The notes below the pieces were generated by a model. That model searched no databases, was not told the origin of the DNA, and saw nothing but the letters and a program-made list of their open reading frames with translations. DNA of 64,000 nt from Martelella sp. HB161492 (GTDB taxonomy: Bacteria; Pseudomonadota; Alphaproteobacteria; Rhizobiales; Rhizobiaceae), in the NCBI RefSeq assembly GCF_013184775.1, contig NZ_JAATVV010000004.1:333236-397235 (forward strand). Direction: 5' to 3'. This document shows positions 9,751 through 22,016 of the stretch, piece by piece. Each line of letters starts with the position of its first letter. The stretch's first letter is position 1. A program made the position numbers and the translations under genes.

Positions 9751-10719
9751 TCAGACAAGCTTGTCAGGACCGAAAGGCTTGACCGCCCGACCCGGCAGAA
9801 AATCACCGATCCGCTTGATCTCCCATTCAAGCAGAATGCCGGAATGGCGATAGACCTCTTCGCGCACGGTCTCGCCGAGATATTCCAGATCATAGGCCGA
9901 GGCATGACCGAGATTGATCATGAAATTGCAGTGCATCGGCGACATCTGGGCACCGCCGATCATCAGCGCCCGGCACCCGGCCTCATCGATCAGCTCCCAG
10001 GCAGACTTGTCGGGCGGGTTCCTGAACGTTGAACCACCGGTCTTCTCGCGGATCGGCTGAACCGCTTCACGGTGCTCGCGCACCGCATCCATTTCCTCGC
10101 GGATAACGTCACGGTCTTCTGCATGACCTTCAAACAGCGCACCGGTGAAAATGACATCCTCCGGTGGCTCGGAATGGCGGTAGCCATAATGCATATCCGC
10201 TTTCTTGATGGTCACCTTCTCGCCCTTGCGATTGACGCCGTAGATTTCCACAAGAACCGCCGCGGTTTCACCGCCATTGGCACCGGCATTCATCTTCAAC
10301 GCCCCGCCGATGGAACCGGGAATGCCATAAAAGAAGGACAGTCCGCCGATGCCCTGATCCATGGCAAAGCCGGCCAGATGCTTGTCAGGCGTGATTGCGC
10401 CAACACGGATCGCCGTCTCACCAACGCGCTCAACCGCTGAAAAACCCTTGGCCGAGAGGCGCAGGACAACACCTTTCACCCCGCCATCACGCACCAGAAG
10501 ATTGGAGCCGACGCCAACCACGCTCAGTGGTACATCGTCTGGCAGTGCCTTGAGAAACGTGCTCAGATCATCCTCATCAAGCGGCTGAAACAAGAGTTCG
10601 GCCGGCCCGCCGGCGCGAAACCAGGTGATGCGGTCCATCGGAGCATTGGGAACCAGTTTTCCACGCAGATCAGAAACAGCGGGGCCGAGACGATCGATCA
10701 GCGCTTTGCCGTCAAGCAT
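9751..10719 (-). CDS. murB: UDP-N-acetylenolpyruvoylglucosamine reductase MurB
   Basis: MurB is the FAD-dependent reductase that completes UDP-MurNAc in the cytosol. The 322-residue protein has the FAD-binding region ([21 protein letters not shown]), the [18 protein letters not shown] loop, and GGSTFRNPP with the catalytic Ser. It lacks the extra loop of E. coli-type (type I) MurB, so it belongs to type II. It starts 13 bp after murC. Confidence 0.97.
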   Translation of the reverse strand: MLDGKALIDRLGPAVSDLRGKLVPNAPMDRITWFRAGGPAELLFQPLDEDDLSTFLKALPDDVPLSVVGVGSNLLVRDGGVKGVVLRLSAKGFSAVERVGETAIRVGAITPDKHLAGFAMDQGIGGLSFFYGIPGSIGGALKMNAGANGGETAAVLVEIYGVNRKGEKVTIKKADMHYGYRHSEPPEDVIFTGALFEGHAEDRDVIREEMDAVREHREAVQPIREKTGGSTFRNPPDKSAWELIDEAGCRALMIGGAQMSPMHCNFMINLGHASAYDLEYLGETVREEVYRHSGILLEWEIKRIGDFLPGRAVKPFGPDKLV

Positions 10720-10732
10720 TGTCTGTTATCCT

Positions 10733-12133
10733 TCACGCAATATCAGCAAGCGCAGCCGGCAATTTCGCCGCCCAGGTGGTGATGCTGCCTGCGCCCAGCA
10801 AAACGACAAAATCGCCCGGTTTTGCAAGCTTCGCAACCTCTGAGGGCAAATTGTCTGCCGATAGCAGAACATGCGCATCGCGGTGACCGGCCGCACGCAT
10901 GCGCGCCACCAGCGCTTCGGCATTTGCGCCCTCGATCGGATCCTCGCCGGCGGCATAGACCGGGGCAATGAAAACCGTATCGGCATCATTGAAGCAGCCG
11001 ATGAATTCTTCGAACAGACTTGAAAGCCGCGAATAGCGATGTGGCTGATGTACGGCGATGATCCGGCCTTTGCAGGCCTCCCGTGCTGCTCTGAGCACCG
11101 AACGGATTTCGACCGGGTGATGGCCATAATCGTCGAAGATCTGCGCTCCATTCCATTCGCCGACCAGCGTGAAGCGGCGCTTGACGCCGCCAAAGCCGGC
11201 AAGTCCCTTGCGGATTGCATCTTCGGGGATATGCAGCCGGTCGGCGACGGCGATGGCCGCTGTGGCATTGGAAACATTGTGGCGGCCGGGCATCGGCAGA
11301 ACGAGATTTTCAAGCCGCGCCGAGGGCCGGCGGCGGCGGCGGATATCAACGTCAAAAGTGGTGCGCGTTCCATCCATGCGGATATTGGAAAAGCGCACAT
11401 CGGCCTGGGGGTTCTCACCATAGGTGACAACGCGGCGATCCTCGATCTGGCCAACGAGGCTCTGCACTTCCGGGTGATCGAGACACATCACGCCGCAGCC
11501 ATAGAAGGGAACGTTTTCGACGAACTGGCGAAAAGCCGAACGGACATTGTCAAAGGAGCCGTAGTGATCGAGATGCTCCGGATCGATATTGGTGACGACG
11601 GCAATTTCAGCGGGCAGTTTCAGGAATGTGCCGTCGGATTCGTCGGCTTCCACCACCATCCACTCTCCCTCGCCCATGCGCGCATTGGTGCCGTAAGCAT
11701 TGATGATGCCGCCATTGATCACCGTCGGGTCGAGACCGCCCGCTTCCAGCAGCGTTGCCACCAGCGAGGTCGTGGTTGTCTTGCCATGGGTGCCGCCAAT
11801 GGCAATCGCATCGCGAAAGCGCATCAGTTCGGCCAGCATCTCCGCGCGCCTGACGATCGGCAGCAGCCGCTCGCGCGCGGCCGCCAGTTCGGGATTGGTC
11901 CGGCGGATCGCCGACGACACGACAACCACCTCGGCATCCTTCAGATTTTCAGCGGCATGACCAATGGCAACGTCGATACCCTTCTCCCGCAGGCGCTGAA
12001 CATTGGCGCTCTCTGCCTGGTCCGATCCCTGGACGCGATAGCCGAGATTGTTCAGCACCTCGGCGATGCCGCTCATGCCGATGCCACCGATTCCGATGAA
12101 ATGGACGACACCGATCGACTGCGGCATTTTCAT
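10733..12133 (-). CDS. murC: UDP-N-acetylmuramate--L-alanine ligase MurC
   Basis: MurC adds L-Ala to UDP-MurNAc, the first step of stem-peptide synthesis. The 466-residue protein has the N-terminal Rossmann loop ([17 protein letters not shown]), the ATP-binding [13 protein letters not shown] near residue 115, the central DESDGTF motif and the C-terminal domain with YGHHPVEI. The ATG overlaps the murG stop (ATGA). Confidence 0.98.
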   Translation of the reverse strand: MKMPQSIGVVHFIGIGGIGMSGIAEVLNNLGYRVQGSDQAESANVQRLREKGIDVAIGHAAENLKDAEVVVVSSAIRRTNPELAAARERLLPIVRRAEMLAELMRFRDAIAIGGTHGKTTTTSLVATLLEAGGLDPTVINGGIINAYGTNARMGEGEWMVVEADESDGTFLKLPAEIAVVTNIDPEHLDHYGSFDNVRSAFRQFVENVPFYGCGVMCLDHPEVQSLVGQIEDRRVVTYGENPQADVRFSNIRMDGTRTTFDVDIRRRRRPSARLENLVLPMPGRHNVSNATAAIAVADRLHIPEDAIRKGLAGFGGVKRRFTLVGEWNGAQIFDDYGHHPVEIRSVLRAAREACKGRIIAVHQPHRYSRLSSLFEEFIGCFNDADTVFIAPVYAAGEDPIEGANAEALVARMRAAGHRDAHVLLSADNLPSEVAKLAKPGDFVVLLGAGSITTWAAKLPAALADIA

Positions 12134-13242
12134 TTTTCTGTTCCTTCAAGTGGTGCGCCGCTGGCCAGCGCCTCGGCGAGATCGGCCAGGCGCTTGGTTG
12201 CCTCTGGCTTGCCGGCCGCCCGCGCCGCTGCCGCGGATTTCTGCAGTTTCTCCGGATCATTCACAGCCTTGGTTAACAAATCCGAAAGAATGCTGACGGA
12301 AAGCTCCTCCTGGCGAATGACCCGCGCCCCGCCTGCCTGCTCCATCCGGGCTGCATTGGCCGCCTGATCATGATCGAGTGCATGCGGATAGGGCACGAAA
12401 ATGGCCGGGCGTCCGATCACACTAAGCTCGCTCACAGTCGATGCGCCGGAGCGCGAGATCACCAGATCGGCCTCGCCGATCAGTTCGGCCATATTGTTGA
12501 AGAAAGGCGTTACGGCAGCCTTGATGCCGAGCGCCGCAAAGCGCGCCCTGACATTGTCGAGATCTTCCGGTCGGGCCTGCTGGGTAACGACGATCCGCCG
12601 CCGGACCTCATCTTCTAGGGCCGCAAGGGCCGAAGGAATGGCATCGGCGAAAAAATGCGCGCCCTGACTGCCACCGAAGACCAGGAGATGAAATTCATCC
12701 TCCGGGTGGCGCTGGCGATAGGGTTTAGCCGCAGCCTCCAGAACCGCAGGCCGGACCGGGTTCCCGGTCTCGAAAATCTTTGCCCCGAATTGCGGGTCGC
12801 TGCGCGACAGGAAGCCGCCGGCAATGGCCTTCACCCTTGGTGCCAGCATGCGGTTGGCGCGTCCCATCACCGCATTCTGCTCATGGATCATCGCAGGAAT
12901 GCCGATACTGGTCGCCGCCATCAGCGGCGGAACGGTCGGATAGCCGCCAAAGCCGATCACCGCCGCCGGGCGATGCTTGAAAAACAGCGCCCGCGCCTTG
13001 CGGGTGCCGATGAACAGCGTCCATGCCGCCTTGATGAGGGCGATCGGGTTCTTCGAGCCGAAGGTTGCGGACGGCACCACATGAATATCGGCGGGAAATC
13101 TGCCGGCATAGCGCTCCGCCCGGCTGTCGGTCACCAGATGGACAGCATGCCCACGCGCCGTCAGCTCATGCGCCAGCGCCTCGGCAGGAAAGACATGCCC
13201 GCCCGTTCCACCGGCGGACAGGAAGAAACAGGATTTATCCAT
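12130..13242 (-). CDS. murG: Lipid II synthase MurG (GT28 glycosyltransferase)
   Basis: MurG transfers GlcNAc from UDP-GlcNAc to lipid I on the cytoplasmic face of the inner membrane. The 370-residue sequence has the glycine-rich loop [14 protein letters not shown] near residue 11, the second G-loop FGGSQGA near 195, and the donor-binding [12 protein letters not shown] near 265. It starts 3 bp after the ftsW stop and overlaps murC by 4 bp. Confidence 0.97.
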   Translation of the reverse strand: MDKSCFFLSAGGTGGHVFPAEALAHELTARGHAVHLVTDSRAERYAGRFPADIHVVPSATFGSKNPIALIKAAWTLFIGTRKARALFFKHRPAAVIGFGGYPTVPPLMAATSIGIPAMIHEQNAVMGRANRMLAPRVKAIAGGFLSRSDPQFGAKIFETGNPVRPAVLEAAAKPYRQRHPEDEFHLLVFGGSQGAHFFADAIPSALAALEDEVRRRIVVTQQARPEDLDNVRARFAALGIKAAVTPFFNNMAELIGEADLVISRSGASTVSELSVIGRPAIFVPYPHALDHDQAANAARMEQAGGARVIRQEELSVSILSDLLTKAVNDPEKLQKSAAAARAAGKPEATKRLADLAEALASGAPLEGTEK

Positions 13243-13245
13243 GGT

Positions 13246-14406
13246 CTACTCCGCAGCCACATCGCGCGGCCGTTTTTCTTCGAACATCCGGTCGGCGCGC
13301 GATCGCTTGTCGGGCCGGTCCCGGGTCAGTGCAAGGATGAAGCCGGCGCCGATACAGGTGGCGATCATCGATGATCCGCCGGCCGAAATCAGCGGCAGCG
13401 TCATGCCCTTGGCCGGCATCAGCTGCAGGGCAACACCAATATTGATAACCGATTGCATGCCGAACTGCAGCACCAGGCCGGCAACCGCATAACGGGCGAA
13501 ATCATCGCGCTCGCGATAGGCATGGTTCAGCCCGCGCATCACGATAAAGGCGAAAATGCCGACCAGAAACAGGCAGAACAGAATGCCGAATTCTTCCGCA
13601 GCAACGGAGAACACAAAGTCGGTATGACTATCCGGCAGGCTGCGCTTGACCACCCCTTCGCCAGGCCCCGTACCGAACAGACCGCCCCGCATGATCGCCT
13701 TGGCGGCAAGGTTCACCTGCATATTATCGCCCTCGCCGGTGAGAAACCGGTCAACACGCGACGTCACATGCGGCATCCAGGTATAGGCCCCGAGAAAGCC
13801 CGCGACAGCGCCACCCGATAGCCCGGCGATCCACAGCCACGACATGCCGGCCATGAAAAAGATACCGCCCCAGACGACGGTCAGAAGCACGGTCTGACCG
13901 AAATCAGGCTGGGCAATCAGCAGGACGACGGAGATCACATAGAGCATCCCGGCGAAGAGATTGCCCGGAATTTCCGGATAACGCTGATGTTCTGCAAACA
14001 GCCAGGCGCAGACAATCGCAAATGCCGGCTTCAGAAATTCTGACGGCTGCAGCGAAAAGCCCGCGATCACCACCCAGCGCCGCGAGCCATTATTGGAGGT
14101 ACCGAAGAACAGCGCCGCCACCATTGCCAGCAGCGCACAGACGAGGATGACCGTGGAAAGCCGCCTGACCTGCTTCGGCGACAGAAAGGACAGACCGACC
14201 AGCGTGATGATCGAGGGAACCAGAAAAATCGCGTGCCGCCGGACGAAATAGAAGCTGTCATAGCCCAGTCGCTCCGCAACCGCCGGCGATGCGGCAAAAG
14301 ACAGCATGAAGCCAATGCCCATCAACAGGATGAAGGCTGCCAGCAGATAGCGGTCAATGGTCCAGAACCAGTCGGCAATGACACCGCGCTGAACGCGACT
14401 TACCAT
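13246..14406 (-). CDS. ftsW: SEDS peptidoglycan glycosyltransferase FtsW
   Basis: FtsW is the polytopic septal glycan polymerase that works with FtsI. About ten hydrophobic helices span the 386 residues. SEDS signatures are visible (RWVVIAGFSLQPSEFLKPAF, LIAQPDFGQTVLL, and the C-terminal MTLPLISAGGSSMIATCIG). It begins 3 bp after murD, and the tail is Arg/Asp/Glu-rich and cytoplasmic. Confidence 0.97.
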   Translation of the reverse strand: MVSRVQRGVIADWFWTIDRYLLAAFILLMGIGFMLSFAASPAVAERLGYDSFYFVRRHAIFLVPSIITLVGLSFLSPKQVRRLSTVILVCALLAMVAALFFGTSNNGSRRWVVIAGFSLQPSEFLKPAFAIVCAWLFAEHQRYPEIPGNLFAGMLYVISVVLLIAQPDFGQTVLLTVVWGGIFFMAGMSWLWIAGLSGGAVAGFLGAYTWMPHVTSRVDRFLTGEGDNMQVNLAAKAIMRGGLFGTGPGEGVVKRSLPDSHTDFVFSVAAEEFGILFCLFLVGIFAFIVMRGLNHAYRERDDFARYAVAGLVLQFGMQSVINIGVALQLMPAKGMTLPLISAGGSSMIATCIGAGFILALTRDRPDKRSRADRMFEEKRPRDVAAE

Positions 14407-14409
14407 GGC

Positions 14410-15822
14410 TTACATCCCTTCCTTGGGTCTCAAAAGGGTTTCAACGCCCTCAATTTCGGCCACATAGGCGGCAAAGGCTTCGCCACGATGCTCAAAACTT
14501 CTGAACTGATCCCAGCTGGCACAGGCCGGTGACAGCAGCACGACCGGCGCGTCATGGGGATCGGCAGCTGCATCTTCCGCAGCCGCGGCAACAGCCTTGT
14601 CCAGCGTATCACACATGACATGATCAACCGCGTCCCCCAGCGTTTCGGCAAAGGCATCGGCGGCTTCTCCGATGAGATAGGCGCGGGCAACCTTCGGAAA
14701 GAAGGCACCGAGAGAGGTGATACCGCCCTGCTTCGGCCGGCCGCCGAGAATCCAGTAGATCCGGTCGAAAGTTGCCAGTGCGGGCGCTGATGCATCGGCA
14801 TTGGTCGCCTTGGAATCATTGACGAACAGAACCCGCCCGCGCCGCGCGACCGGCTGCATGCGGTGCGCAAGTCCGGGAAAGCTGGCGATGCCAGCCACGA
14901 TTTCCGCGTCCGAAAGACCCGCTGCGAGACAGGCAGCGATAGCTGCAGCAGCATTCTGACCGTTATGGGCGCCCTTCAGCGCAGTCTGGGCCGAGAGGTC
15001 GACAACCGGGAACACGGCCTTGTGGTCAATCCTGAGCACCGCCGCGCCATCGAAAACCAGGCCTTCACTGACGGTACCAAGCTCTTTCGAAACGCGCGCG
15101 ACCCGATGCCCTGCTGCGTCAAGCCGGGCGGCGATCGCCCGTGTATAGCTGTCATCGGCGGCAATCACAGCCACGACAGATTTTGCAACCAGCCGCTCCT
15201 TGATGGCAGCGTAATGCGCCATGTCGCCATGCCGGTCGAGGTGATCCGGCGTCACATTGAGCAGAATGCCGACATCGGGATCGAGACTTGGGGCCAGATC
15301 GATCTGGTAAGACGAGCACTCGACGACATAGAAACGCCCGGCGGCCGGTTCTGCCAGGCTCAGCACGGCGGTGCCGATATTGCCGCCAAGCTGGACATCG
15401 AGCCCGGCTTCTTCGAGAATATGGGCAATCAGCGCTGTCGTCGTCGACTTTCCATTGGTTCCGGTAATGGCGATCAGCGTCGCCTCGGGCGCATGGAGCC
15501 GCCGTTCGCGGCAAAACAGTTCGACATCGCCGATAATCTCGACACCGGCGGCCTGGGCCAGCTTTACACTCCAGTGTGGCACGGGATGCGTCAGAGGCAC
15601 GCCGGGCGACAGCACAAGCGCGCCAGTCTCGCTCCAGTCGAGCGCGCGCAGATCACCGACGGGAATGCCCTCGGCACGCGCGCGTTCGACCATTTCGTGC
15701 TTGTCGTCAAAGGCAGTAACAAGAGCACCGCCAGCAACCAGCGCATGCGCGGTTGCCAGTCCCGAACCGCCAAGGCCGAAAAGGGCAACCTTCCTGCCGG
15801 AAAATGAAGTGACCGGAATCAC
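14410..15822 (-). CDS. murD: UDP-N-acetylmuramoylalanine--D-glutamate ligase MurD
   Basis: MurD adds D-Glu to UDP-MurNAc-L-Ala. The 470-residue protein has an N-terminal Rossmann region ([17 protein letters not shown]), the ATP-binding [14 protein letters not shown] near residue 117, [11 protein letters not shown] in the central domain and [11 protein letters not shown] further on. The start is a GTG at 15822, giving [16 protein letters not shown] as in other rhizobial MurD proteins. The gene sits 10 bp after mraY. Confidence 0.97.
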   Translation of the reverse strand: MIPVTSFSGRKVALFGLGGSGLATAHALVAGGALVTAFDDKHEMVERARAEGIPVGDLRALDWSETGALVLSPGVPLTHPVPHWSVKLAQAAGVEIIGDVELFCRERRLHAPEATLIAITGTNGKSTTTALIAHILEEAGLDVQLGGNIGTAVLSLAEPAAGRFYVVECSSYQIDLAPSLDPDVGILLNVTPDHLDRHGDMAHYAAIKERLVAKSVVAVIAADDSYTRAIAARLDAAGHRVARVSKELGTVSEGLVFDGAAVLRIDHKAVFPVVDLSAQTALKGAHNGQNAAAAIAACLAAGLSDAEIVAGIASFPGLAHRMQPVARRGRVLFVNDSKATNADASAPALATFDRIYWILGGRPKQGGITSLGAFFPKVARAYLIGEAADAFAETLGDAVDHVMCDTLDKAVAAAAEDAAADPHDAPVVLLSPACASWDQFRSFEHRGEAFAAYVAEIEGVETLLRPKEGM

Positions 15823-15832
15823 GGGCGCAATC

Positions 15833-16933
15833 CTATCTGAGCTTCAGCGTTGCAAGGCCGAGCAGCGCCAGGCCGAAGGAGATGATCCAGAAGCGGATCA
15901 CCACCTGGCTTTCGGTCCAGCCGAGTTTTTCAAAATGGTGATGGATAGGCGCCATCAAGAAGACCCGCTTGCCCGTTCGCTTGTAAACCGCGACCTGAAT
16001 GATGACCGACATGGCTTCCAGAACGAAGAGCCCGCCGATGATAGCCATGACGATCTCATGCTTGGTGGCAACGGCGACGGAGCCGATCAGCCCGCCAAGT
16101 GCGAGAGAGCCGGTATCGCCCATGAAGATGGCGGCCGGCGGCGCGTTGAACCACAGAAACCCCATGCCGGCACCGATGACGGCGCTGAGGATCACCACCA
16201 GCTCTCCGGTTCCCGGCACGTAGTTGATCTGCAGATAATTGGCGAAAACCGCGTTACCGGCGACATAGGCAATCACCGCAAAGGAACCGGCGGCAATGAT
16301 CACCGGAACCGTTGCCAGACCGTCGAGCCCATCCGTGAGGTTGACCGAATTTCCGGCTGCCACGATGACGAAGGCGCCGAAGGGAACGAAGAACCAGCCG
16401 AGATTGAGGACCAGATCCTTGAAGAAGGGAAAGGTCAGCGCCGTTGCCAGATGGCTGTCCGTCGGGCTGGCGATCACCGAAGCGCGCATCATGAAAAACA
16501 CGGCAATGCCGGCAATGATGAATTCGAAAAACAGCCGTTTGCGGCCGGAGAACCCCTTGTCCGATTGCTTGGTGACCTTCAGATAGTCATCATAAAAACC
16601 GATGGCGCCAAAGCCGAGCGTGACGAGCAGCGTTGCCACGACATAGGCGTTGGAGAGGTCCGCCCACAGCAGCGAGGCACCGACGATACCGGCGAGGATC
16701 ATCAGCCCGCCCATGGTCGGCGTGCCGGCCTTCTTGAAATGGGTCTGCGGTCCGTCAGCGCGGATCGGCTGCCCCTTGCCCTGGCGGATCCTGAGCGCGG
16801 CGATGATGGCCGGACCGAACAGGAAAACGATCAGCGCCGAGGTGAAAACCGCAGCGCCGGCACGAAAGGTGATATAACGGAACAGATTGAAAAACTGGAA
16901 CCGGTCGGCCAATTCCACGAGCCAAATCAGCAT
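15833..16933 (-). CDS. mraY: Phospho-N-acetylmuramoyl-pentapeptide transferase MraY
   Basis: MraY makes lipid I by transferring phospho-MurNAc-pentapeptide to undecaprenyl phosphate. The 366-residue protein has about ten membrane helices. Its active-site loops are [25 protein letters not shown] (with the catalytic Asp residues), [12 protein letters not shown] and [13 protein letters not shown]. The frame is open for 20 codons upstream, but the ATG at 16933 ([10 protein letters not shown]) has AAGGGG at good spacing and gives the usual family N-terminus. Confidence 0.97.
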   Translation of the reverse strand: MLIWLVELADRFQFFNLFRYITFRAGAAVFTSALIVFLFGPAIIAALRIRQGKGQPIRADGPQTHFKKAGTPTMGGLMILAGIVGASLLWADLSNAYVVATLLVTLGFGAIGFYDDYLKVTKQSDKGFSGRKRLFFEFIIAGIAVFFMMRASVIASPTDSHLATALTFPFFKDLVLNLGWFFVPFGAFVIVAAGNSVNLTDGLDGLATVPVIIAAGSFAVIAYVAGNAVFANYLQINYVPGTGELVVILSAVIGAGMGFLWFNAPPAAIFMGDTGSLALGGLIGSVAVATKHEIVMAIIGGLFVLEAMSVIIQVAVYKRTGKRVFLMAPIHHHFEKLGWTESQVVIRFWIISFGLALLGLATLKLR

Positions 16934-16970
16934 AAACGCCCCTTTCCGGCGACAGCAACCCATACGCCCC

Positions 16971-18383
16971 CTAGAGCGCCGGGTAAGTCTCAAGCATAGT
17001 CTTCACGATCGAACCGAATCCGATCCCCAATGAAGATTTTATCATTACAATGTCGTTTACGCCCACGGAAGAAGCTACCAGAGGTCGCAAATCCTCGGTT
17101 TTTTCGCGGTATTCCACAACCATGCTGTCCGGCAGGGCCTGTTTCAGGGCCAGCATCTCGTGCCCGGCCAGAAAGACATGGCTGACGCCGGCGGAAACCA
17201 GCGGCGCGGCCAGCGCTTCATGCGCTGCCGGCGCATAGGCCCCGAGTTCGAGCATATCACCGAGCACGGCGATCCGGCGGCCCCCCTCAGCCGGCTCGGC
17301 AGCCCCCAGCAGTTCAAGGGCGGCGCGCATCGATGCAGGATTGGCATTGTAGCTTTCATCAATCAGCAGAAAGCCGCCATTGCCGATTTTCAGCCGGTGA
17401 CGCTTGCCACGGCCGCTCAGCTGTTCGGCCTGGCTGAGCGTATTGATCGCCGCATCCATGTCACCGCCGGCAACCGAAACGGCTGCAAGCGCAGCAAGGG
17501 CGTTTTCCGCCATATGCTGGCCGGGGATCGCCATGTCGAAGGAAACCGGCTCATCACTGTCAAGCAGCGCCTGAACATGGCCGGTCTCGCCTGTCAGGCG
17601 ATAGTCCAGCAGGCGGAAGCTGGCCTTGGCATGCTCGCCAAAGCCGATTACCTCGGCACCCGCTGATTTCGCTGCGCGCGACAGCCCCTCGAACTGCTCG
17701 ATATCGCGATTCAGGATTGCGTGTCCCTGAGGCTCGAGCCCGTCGAAGATCTCCGCCTTGGCCGCTGCGATCTCGGCTATGCTGTTGAAATGGCCGATGT
17801 GAACCGGGGCGATGGTGGTGATGACGGCGACATGCGGACGCACCAGGCGCGACAGCGGGCTGATTTCACCAGCATGGTTCATGCCGATCTCGAACACACC
17901 GAAATCCGTGTCCGACGGCATGCGCGCCAGCGTCAGCGGCACACCCCAGTGATTGTTGAACGACTTGACCGCCGCATGAACATTGCCCGAAGGCCTGAGG
18001 CAGCCGGCAATCATTTCCTTGGTTGATGTCTTGCCGACAGATCCCGTCACCGCAATGATCCGGCCCTTGCAGCGCGCCCTGGAGGCGGCTGCGAGCATGA
18101 CCATAGCTTCAAGCACGTCATCGACAACGATCATCGGGCAGGTCAGGCGCCCGAGCGCCGGCAGCTTCGCCTCGCTGACGACCAAGAGGCCCGCACCATT
18201 GGCGGCAGCAAAACCTGCAAAGCTGTGTCCATCGACACGGTCGCCCTTGATGGCGAAAAACGCGTCGCCGGGCGTGATGCTGCGGCTATCGATCGAGATG
18301 CCATCAACGCCCTCCGGCAGGTTGCCAACCGGACGTCCGTCCATGGCTTCGACCATTTCGGATGATGTCCAAAGCAAACTCAC
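16971..18383 (-). CDS. murF: UDP-N-acetylmuramoyl-tripeptide--D-alanyl-D-alanine ligase MurF
   Basis: MurF joins D-Ala-D-Ala (from Ddl) to UDP-MurNAc-tripeptide. In the 470 residues the ATP loop [13 protein letters not shown] (near 113), the [12 protein letters not shown] stretch and the C-terminal [15 protein letters not shown] motif are diagnostic. The start is a GTG at 18383 that overlaps the murE stop codon (GTGA), so translation is probably coupled. Confidence 0.97.
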   Translation of the reverse strand: MSLLWTSSEMVEAMDGRPVGNLPEGVDGISIDSRSITPGDAFFAIKGDRVDGHSFAGFAAANGAGLLVVSEAKLPALGRLTCPMIVVDDVLEAMVMLAAASRARCKGRIIAVTGSVGKTSTKEMIAGCLRPSGNVHAAVKSFNNHWGVPLTLARMPSDTDFGVFEIGMNHAGEISPLSRLVRPHVAVITTIAPVHIGHFNSIAEIAAAKAEIFDGLEPQGHAILNRDIEQFEGLSRAAKSAGAEVIGFGEHAKASFRLLDYRLTGETGHVQALLDSDEPVSFDMAIPGQHMAENALAALAAVSVAGGDMDAAINTLSQAEQLSGRGKRHRLKIGNGGFLLIDESYNANPASMRAALELLGAAEPAEGGRRIAVLGDMLELGAYAPAAHEALAAPLVSAGVSHVFLAGHEMLALKQALPDSMVVEYREKTEDLRPLVASSVGVNDIVMIKSSLGIGFGSIVKTMLETYPAL

Positions 18384-19843
18384 GATCTCAAGCCCTCCAA
18401 GGCAGTTCTGACTTCAACAATATCGGAAAACGGCCGCGTCACGCCGCCCGCCGTCTGACCTTCCTCATGGCCCTTGCCAGCGACGACAAGCGTATCGCCC
18501 TGCCGCAGAAGACCGACCGCATGGGCGATGGCCGCGCGGCGGTCGCCAATCTCGGTTGCGCCGGATGCGGCCGCCATGATTTCGGCGCGGATCACCTCCG
18601 GCACTTCCGAACGCGGATTGTCGTCGGTGACAATAACGACATCAGCAAGGCGGGTGGCGATTTCACCCATAATCGGCCGCTTGCCCTTGTCGCGGTCACC
18701 GCCACAACCAAAGACCACCAGCACCCGACCCGTGGTAAAGGGGCGCACCGCCGCAAGCACCTTTTCCAGCGCATCCGGCTTGTGGGCGTAATCCACATAG
18801 GCCAGTGCGCCATCCGGTGACTTGCCGACCAGCTGCAGACGCCCGGGCGCGCCTTCAAGCGAACCAAGCGCTGATATCGCCGTAGCCGGGGCAACACCCG
18901 TCGCGATCGCAAGGCCGGCAGCCACCAGCGCGTTGGCAATCTGAAAATCGCCGGCGAGCGGCAATTCGACTTCATAGTTCTCGCCGCCATGGCGGATTTC
19001 GGCAAACTGGCTGTCACGCTTCTGCTCGGCGCGTTTCAGCGTCAGGAAGGTGCCATTGCGGCCAACGGTCAGCACATCGTGCCCCGCTGCCCTTGCCGCC
19101 GCCGCCGCCCGCTCAGAAAAGGCGTCATCGGCATTGATGACTGCAGGACGCCCCTTCGGCAAAACGCGGTCGAAGAGATGCATCTTCGCAGCAAAGTAAT
19201 CCTCGACGGTCGGATGATAATCCATGTGGTCCCGGCCGAGATTGGTAAAGGCCGCCGCTGCAAGGCGCACGCCATCAAGACGGTATTGATCGAGCCCGTG
19301 ACTGGAGGCCTCCATGGCCGCATGGGTGACGCCAGAATCTGCAAGCTCTGCCAGAAGCCGGTGCAGATCAACAGGGTCCGGGGTCGTCAGCGAGCCATAA
19401 TCATTGCGGCCGGGCGCGACCACGCCGGTGGTGCCGATCATGGCGGCGCCAAGCCCGGCACGGGCATAGATCTGCCGCGCAAACGAGGCGACCGATGTCT
19501 TGCCGGCGGTACCGGTGACGGCGACCATCACCGCCGGCTGGCTGTGATAGAAGGCCGCAGCCGCAAGGGCAAGAAAGCGACGCGGATTGTCACAGCGAAG
19601 CACAGGAACGGCGATCCCGGGCACAGCGGCAGCGCTGACCACAGCAGCGGCGCCGCGCTTGACGGCATCGGCCACGAATGCCGAGCCATCCGCCTTGACG
19701 CCGGGGATCGCCACGAAAAGCATTCCGGGGGTAATCTTGCGACTGTCGGCGGAAAGGCCGGAGATCTCCACGGCGCCTGCTGCAGCAGACAGTGAACGGC
19801 ATAAGCCGGGAATGGCCGCTTCGGCCAGATCGTGGAATTTCAT
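18380..19843 (-). CDS. murE: UDP-MurNAc-L-Ala-D-Glu:meso-diaminopimelate ligase MurE
   Basis: MurE adds the third stem-peptide residue. The protein (487 residues from ATG 19843) has the ATP loop [13 protein letters not shown] and the motif DDNPRSE near residue 410. DNPR is the signature of meso-diaminopimelate-specific enzymes, so the cell wall should be DAP-type. The frame runs open 100 codons further upstream into the end of ftsI, but that part is ftsI read out of frame. The start MKFHDLAEA is preceded by GGAG. It begins 58 bp after ftsI. Confidence 0.97.
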   Translation of the reverse strand: MKFHDLAEAAIPGLCRSLSAAAGAVEISGLSADSRKITPGMLFVAIPGVKADGSAFVADAVKRGAAAVVSAAAVPGIAVPVLRCDNPRRFLALAAAAFYHSQPAVMVAVTGTAGKTSVASFARQIYARAGLGAAMIGTTGVVAPGRNDYGSLTTPDPVDLHRLLAELADSGVTHAAMEASSHGLDQYRLDGVRLAAAAFTNLGRDHMDYHPTVEDYFAAKMHLFDRVLPKGRPAVINADDAFSERAAAAARAAGHDVLTVGRNGTFLTLKRAEQKRDSQFAEIRHGGENYEVELPLAGDFQIANALVAAGLAIATGVAPATAISALGSLEGAPGRLQLVGKSPDGALAYVDYAHKPDALEKVLAAVRPFTTGRVLVVFGCGGDRDKGKRPIMGEIATRLADVVIVTDDNPRSEVPEVIRAEIMAAASGATEIGDRRAAIAHAVGLLRQGDTLVVAGKGHEEGQTAGGVTRPFSDIVEVRTALEGLRS

Positions 19844-19901
19844 AGCTCCGTCTCCAGATCCCCGAAAAAGCGCGAACCGATTCGCGCTTCTCAAGCTTCT
19901 A

Positions 19902-21635
19902 TCAATAGGACGCCAGCAAGGCATCTCCCTTTTCACCGAAATCCGGATCGACGCCGAGAATAGGTGCGCAGCGGCGAACGATCTCGCCGGTGATGATCCC
20001 CGCATTCCAGGCTGCTGTGCGGCCGTAAACGCCCTCGACGATCTTCGGATCGTCAATCGTGACCAACACGATGTATTTCGGATCGTCCATCGGGAAAGCG
20101 GCGAGAAAGGTGTTGAAATTATGATCATGGGCATATTTGCCATCGATGATCTTTTCCGCCGTTCCGGTCTTGGCGCCGATGCGATAGCCCGGCACCTCGG
20201 CGTTTTTGCCCGAACCGTCAGTGCCGTTCAGACGGAGCAGATAGCGCATGTCCTTGCTGGTTTGCGGCGAGATGACCCGTGTCGCAAGACTATCTGCCTG
20301 TGCCTGGGTACGCTGCAGGAAGGTTGGCGGGATCAGGTTGCCGCCATTGACGAGCGCGGCCGCAGCCGATGCCATCTGCAGCGGCGTGGTGGTGACGCCC
20401 TGGCCAAAGGAAACCGTGGCTGAGAAGACACCGCCCCATTTTTGCGGCGGCTGTGGCGTGCCGGCGCCGCCGATTTCGGTCTCGACCTTGTCCAGCAGAT
20501 GGAACTTGGTCAGAAAATCCTTCTGATAGTCAGGTCCGACCGCAGCGGCGATGCGTGATGCACCGATATTCGAGGAATAGGTGAAGACTTCCGGATAGGT
20601 CAGCATCCGGTTCTGGGCATGATCATCACGGATGCGCGAACGGCCGAAAATCAGCGGCGTCTTCGCATCGACCATGCTGTTCATCGTGAACTTGCCCGAT
20701 TCCAATCCCATGGCGAGCGTAAAGGACTTGAAGGTCGAGCCCATTTCATAAACGCCGGTAATGGCGTGGTTCAGCATCGCCGGGTCGGAGGCCTTTGGCG
20801 GGTTGTTCGGATCGAAGTCCGGCACCGAAACCAGAGAGACGATCTCACCCGTATTGGCATCGAGAATGGTCGCGGTCGCGCCCAGCGCCTGAAACCGCTC
20901 CATGCCGCGCATCAGCGTATCGCGGACGAGGCTTTCCACCCGGAGATCAAGCGCCAGATGGACCGGCTCGAGATTCATCGAGCTCGTCAGGCCAAGCCCC
21001 ATCAGACTGGAAATGCCATCAGCCTTGTCAACGTAGCGCTCGATCCCGGAAAGGCCGCGATTGTCGATATCAACAAGGCCAAGAATATGGGCCGCCTCGG
21101 GGCCGCCGGGATAGAAACGACGCACCTCGGGACGGAAACCGACGCCGGGCACGCCGGCGGCCAGAACTTCGCTTTGCTGTTTGGGCGTGATCTGGCGCTT
21201 CAGCCAGACGAAATCGCCCTTGCGGTCAAGCAGCTTGTAGGCACGCGCGGCATCGAGATCCGGAAAGATCGGCCGCAGCGCCTCGATCACATCATCCGGG
21301 CTGGTGATCATTGACGGGTTGGCATAGAGCGACATCATGCGCACATCGGTCGCCAGGATCGCGCCATTGCGATCGACGATATCCGGACGGTGAGCCAGCG
21401 TCAGCGGCGCAACCGAACGCGATGCCGTGGCATCTTCCTTGGCGAGTGAATAGTGGATCAGCCGCCCGCCGATAACGGCATAAACGCCGACAAAGGCAGC
21501 TGTAATCACGGCGACACGACTACGGGCAAGCCCGGTCTTCTTCTTTGCCGTTCCCTGAAAGACCGCCGCTCCGTCCCGGCTGCGACCGTCTTCATCTCTC
21601 TTGGAGGCCTTGTCCTTGCGCGCGAAGAGTTTCAT
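19902..21635 (-). CDS. ftsI: Peptidoglycan D,D-transpeptidase FtsI (PBP3)
   Basis: FtsI cross-links septal peptidoglycan in the periplasm together with FtsW. The 577-residue protein has a basic cytoplasmic tail (1-40), one membrane helix (about 41-60), a PBP dimerisation domain (about 80-220) and a transpeptidase domain. The active-site motifs are STFK at 300-303, SSN at 354-356 and KTG at 489-491. Its start overlaps the last base of the ftsL stop (TGATG). Confidence 0.97.
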   Translation of the reverse strand: MKLFARKDKASKRDEDGRSRDGAAVFQGTAKKKTGLARSRVAVITAAFVGVYAVIGGRLIHYSLAKEDATASRSVAPLTLAHRPDIVDRNGAILATDVRMMSLYANPSMITSPDDVIEALRPIFPDLDAARAYKLLDRKGDFVWLKRQITPKQQSEVLAAGVPGVGFRPEVRRFYPGGPEAAHILGLVDIDNRGLSGIERYVDKADGISSLMGLGLTSSMNLEPVHLALDLRVESLVRDTLMRGMERFQALGATATILDANTGEIVSLVSVPDFDPNNPPKASDPAMLNHAITGVYEMGSTFKSFTLAMGLESGKFTMNSMVDAKTPLIFGRSRIRDDHAQNRMLTYPEVFTYSSNIGASRIAAAVGPDYQKDFLTKFHLLDKVETEIGGAGTPQPPQKWGGVFSATVSFGQGVTTTPLQMASAAAALVNGGNLIPPTFLQRTQAQADSLATRVISPQTSKDMRYLLRLNGTDGSGKNAEVPGYRIGAKTGTAEKIIDGKYAHDHNFNTFLAAFPMDDPKYIVLVTIDDPKIVEGVYGRTAAWNAGIITGEIVRRCAPILGVDPDFGEKGDALLASY

Positions 21636-22012
21636 CAGGGCTTCACCGATCCTGTCACTACGATATCCGTTCCGTCCGGCGCCGTACCGGCCAGCGTATC
21701 AAGCGTTTCCGGATCAACCGGCGGCGGCGCGATCGGCGGCAACTGGCTGAGTTTTGCAATCTGCTCCGGCTCCGTCGGCTCGAGCCCGAGATCGGCCGAA
21801 TAGAAGTTGGCGAGCCGCTGCAGCCTTGCCGGCTGGCTCAGAAGCGCCAGATCCGCTTTCAGAAGATCGATATTGTTCTGCTCCTCGGCGATCTGGTCGT
21901 CGAGCGAGCGAACGTCGTTCAGCGTGCTTTCCGCGCTGTATTTGATCGAATAGGTGACGGCAGCGGTAGCCACCATTCCAAGGATCAAAACGATATCGAG
22001 GGGTCTGAGCAT
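21635..22012 (-). CDS. ftsL: Cell division protein FtsL
   Basis: This 125-residue bitopic protein has a membrane helix at about 6-22 followed by a periplasmic coiled coil (SLDDQIAEEQNNIDLLKADL) and a Pro-rich tail. Size, topology and position between rsmH and ftsI identify it as FtsL, the partner of the FtsB/FtsQ complex that activates FtsWI. Sequence conservation in the family is low, so context carries much of the call. Confidence 0.92.
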   Translation of the reverse strand: MLRPLDIVLILGMVATAAVTYSIKYSAESTLNDVRSLDDQIAEEQNNIDLLKADLALLSQPARLQRLANFYSADLGLEPTEPEQIAKLSQLPPIAPPPVDPETLDTLAGTAPDGTDIVVTGSVKP

Positions 22013-22016
22013 GGTG

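Noticed and set aside
11039..12367. 442-codon plus-strand frame
   Set aside because: It is antisense to murC and murG; no family resemblance.
15371..16999. 542-codon plus-strand frame
   Set aside because: It is antisense to murD and mraY, crosses the gap between them, and gives a low-complexity Asp/His/Glu-rich product.
18380..20143. 587-codon version of murE
   Set aside because: The first 100 codons are the end of ftsI read out of frame; the true start with ribosome-binding site is at 19843.
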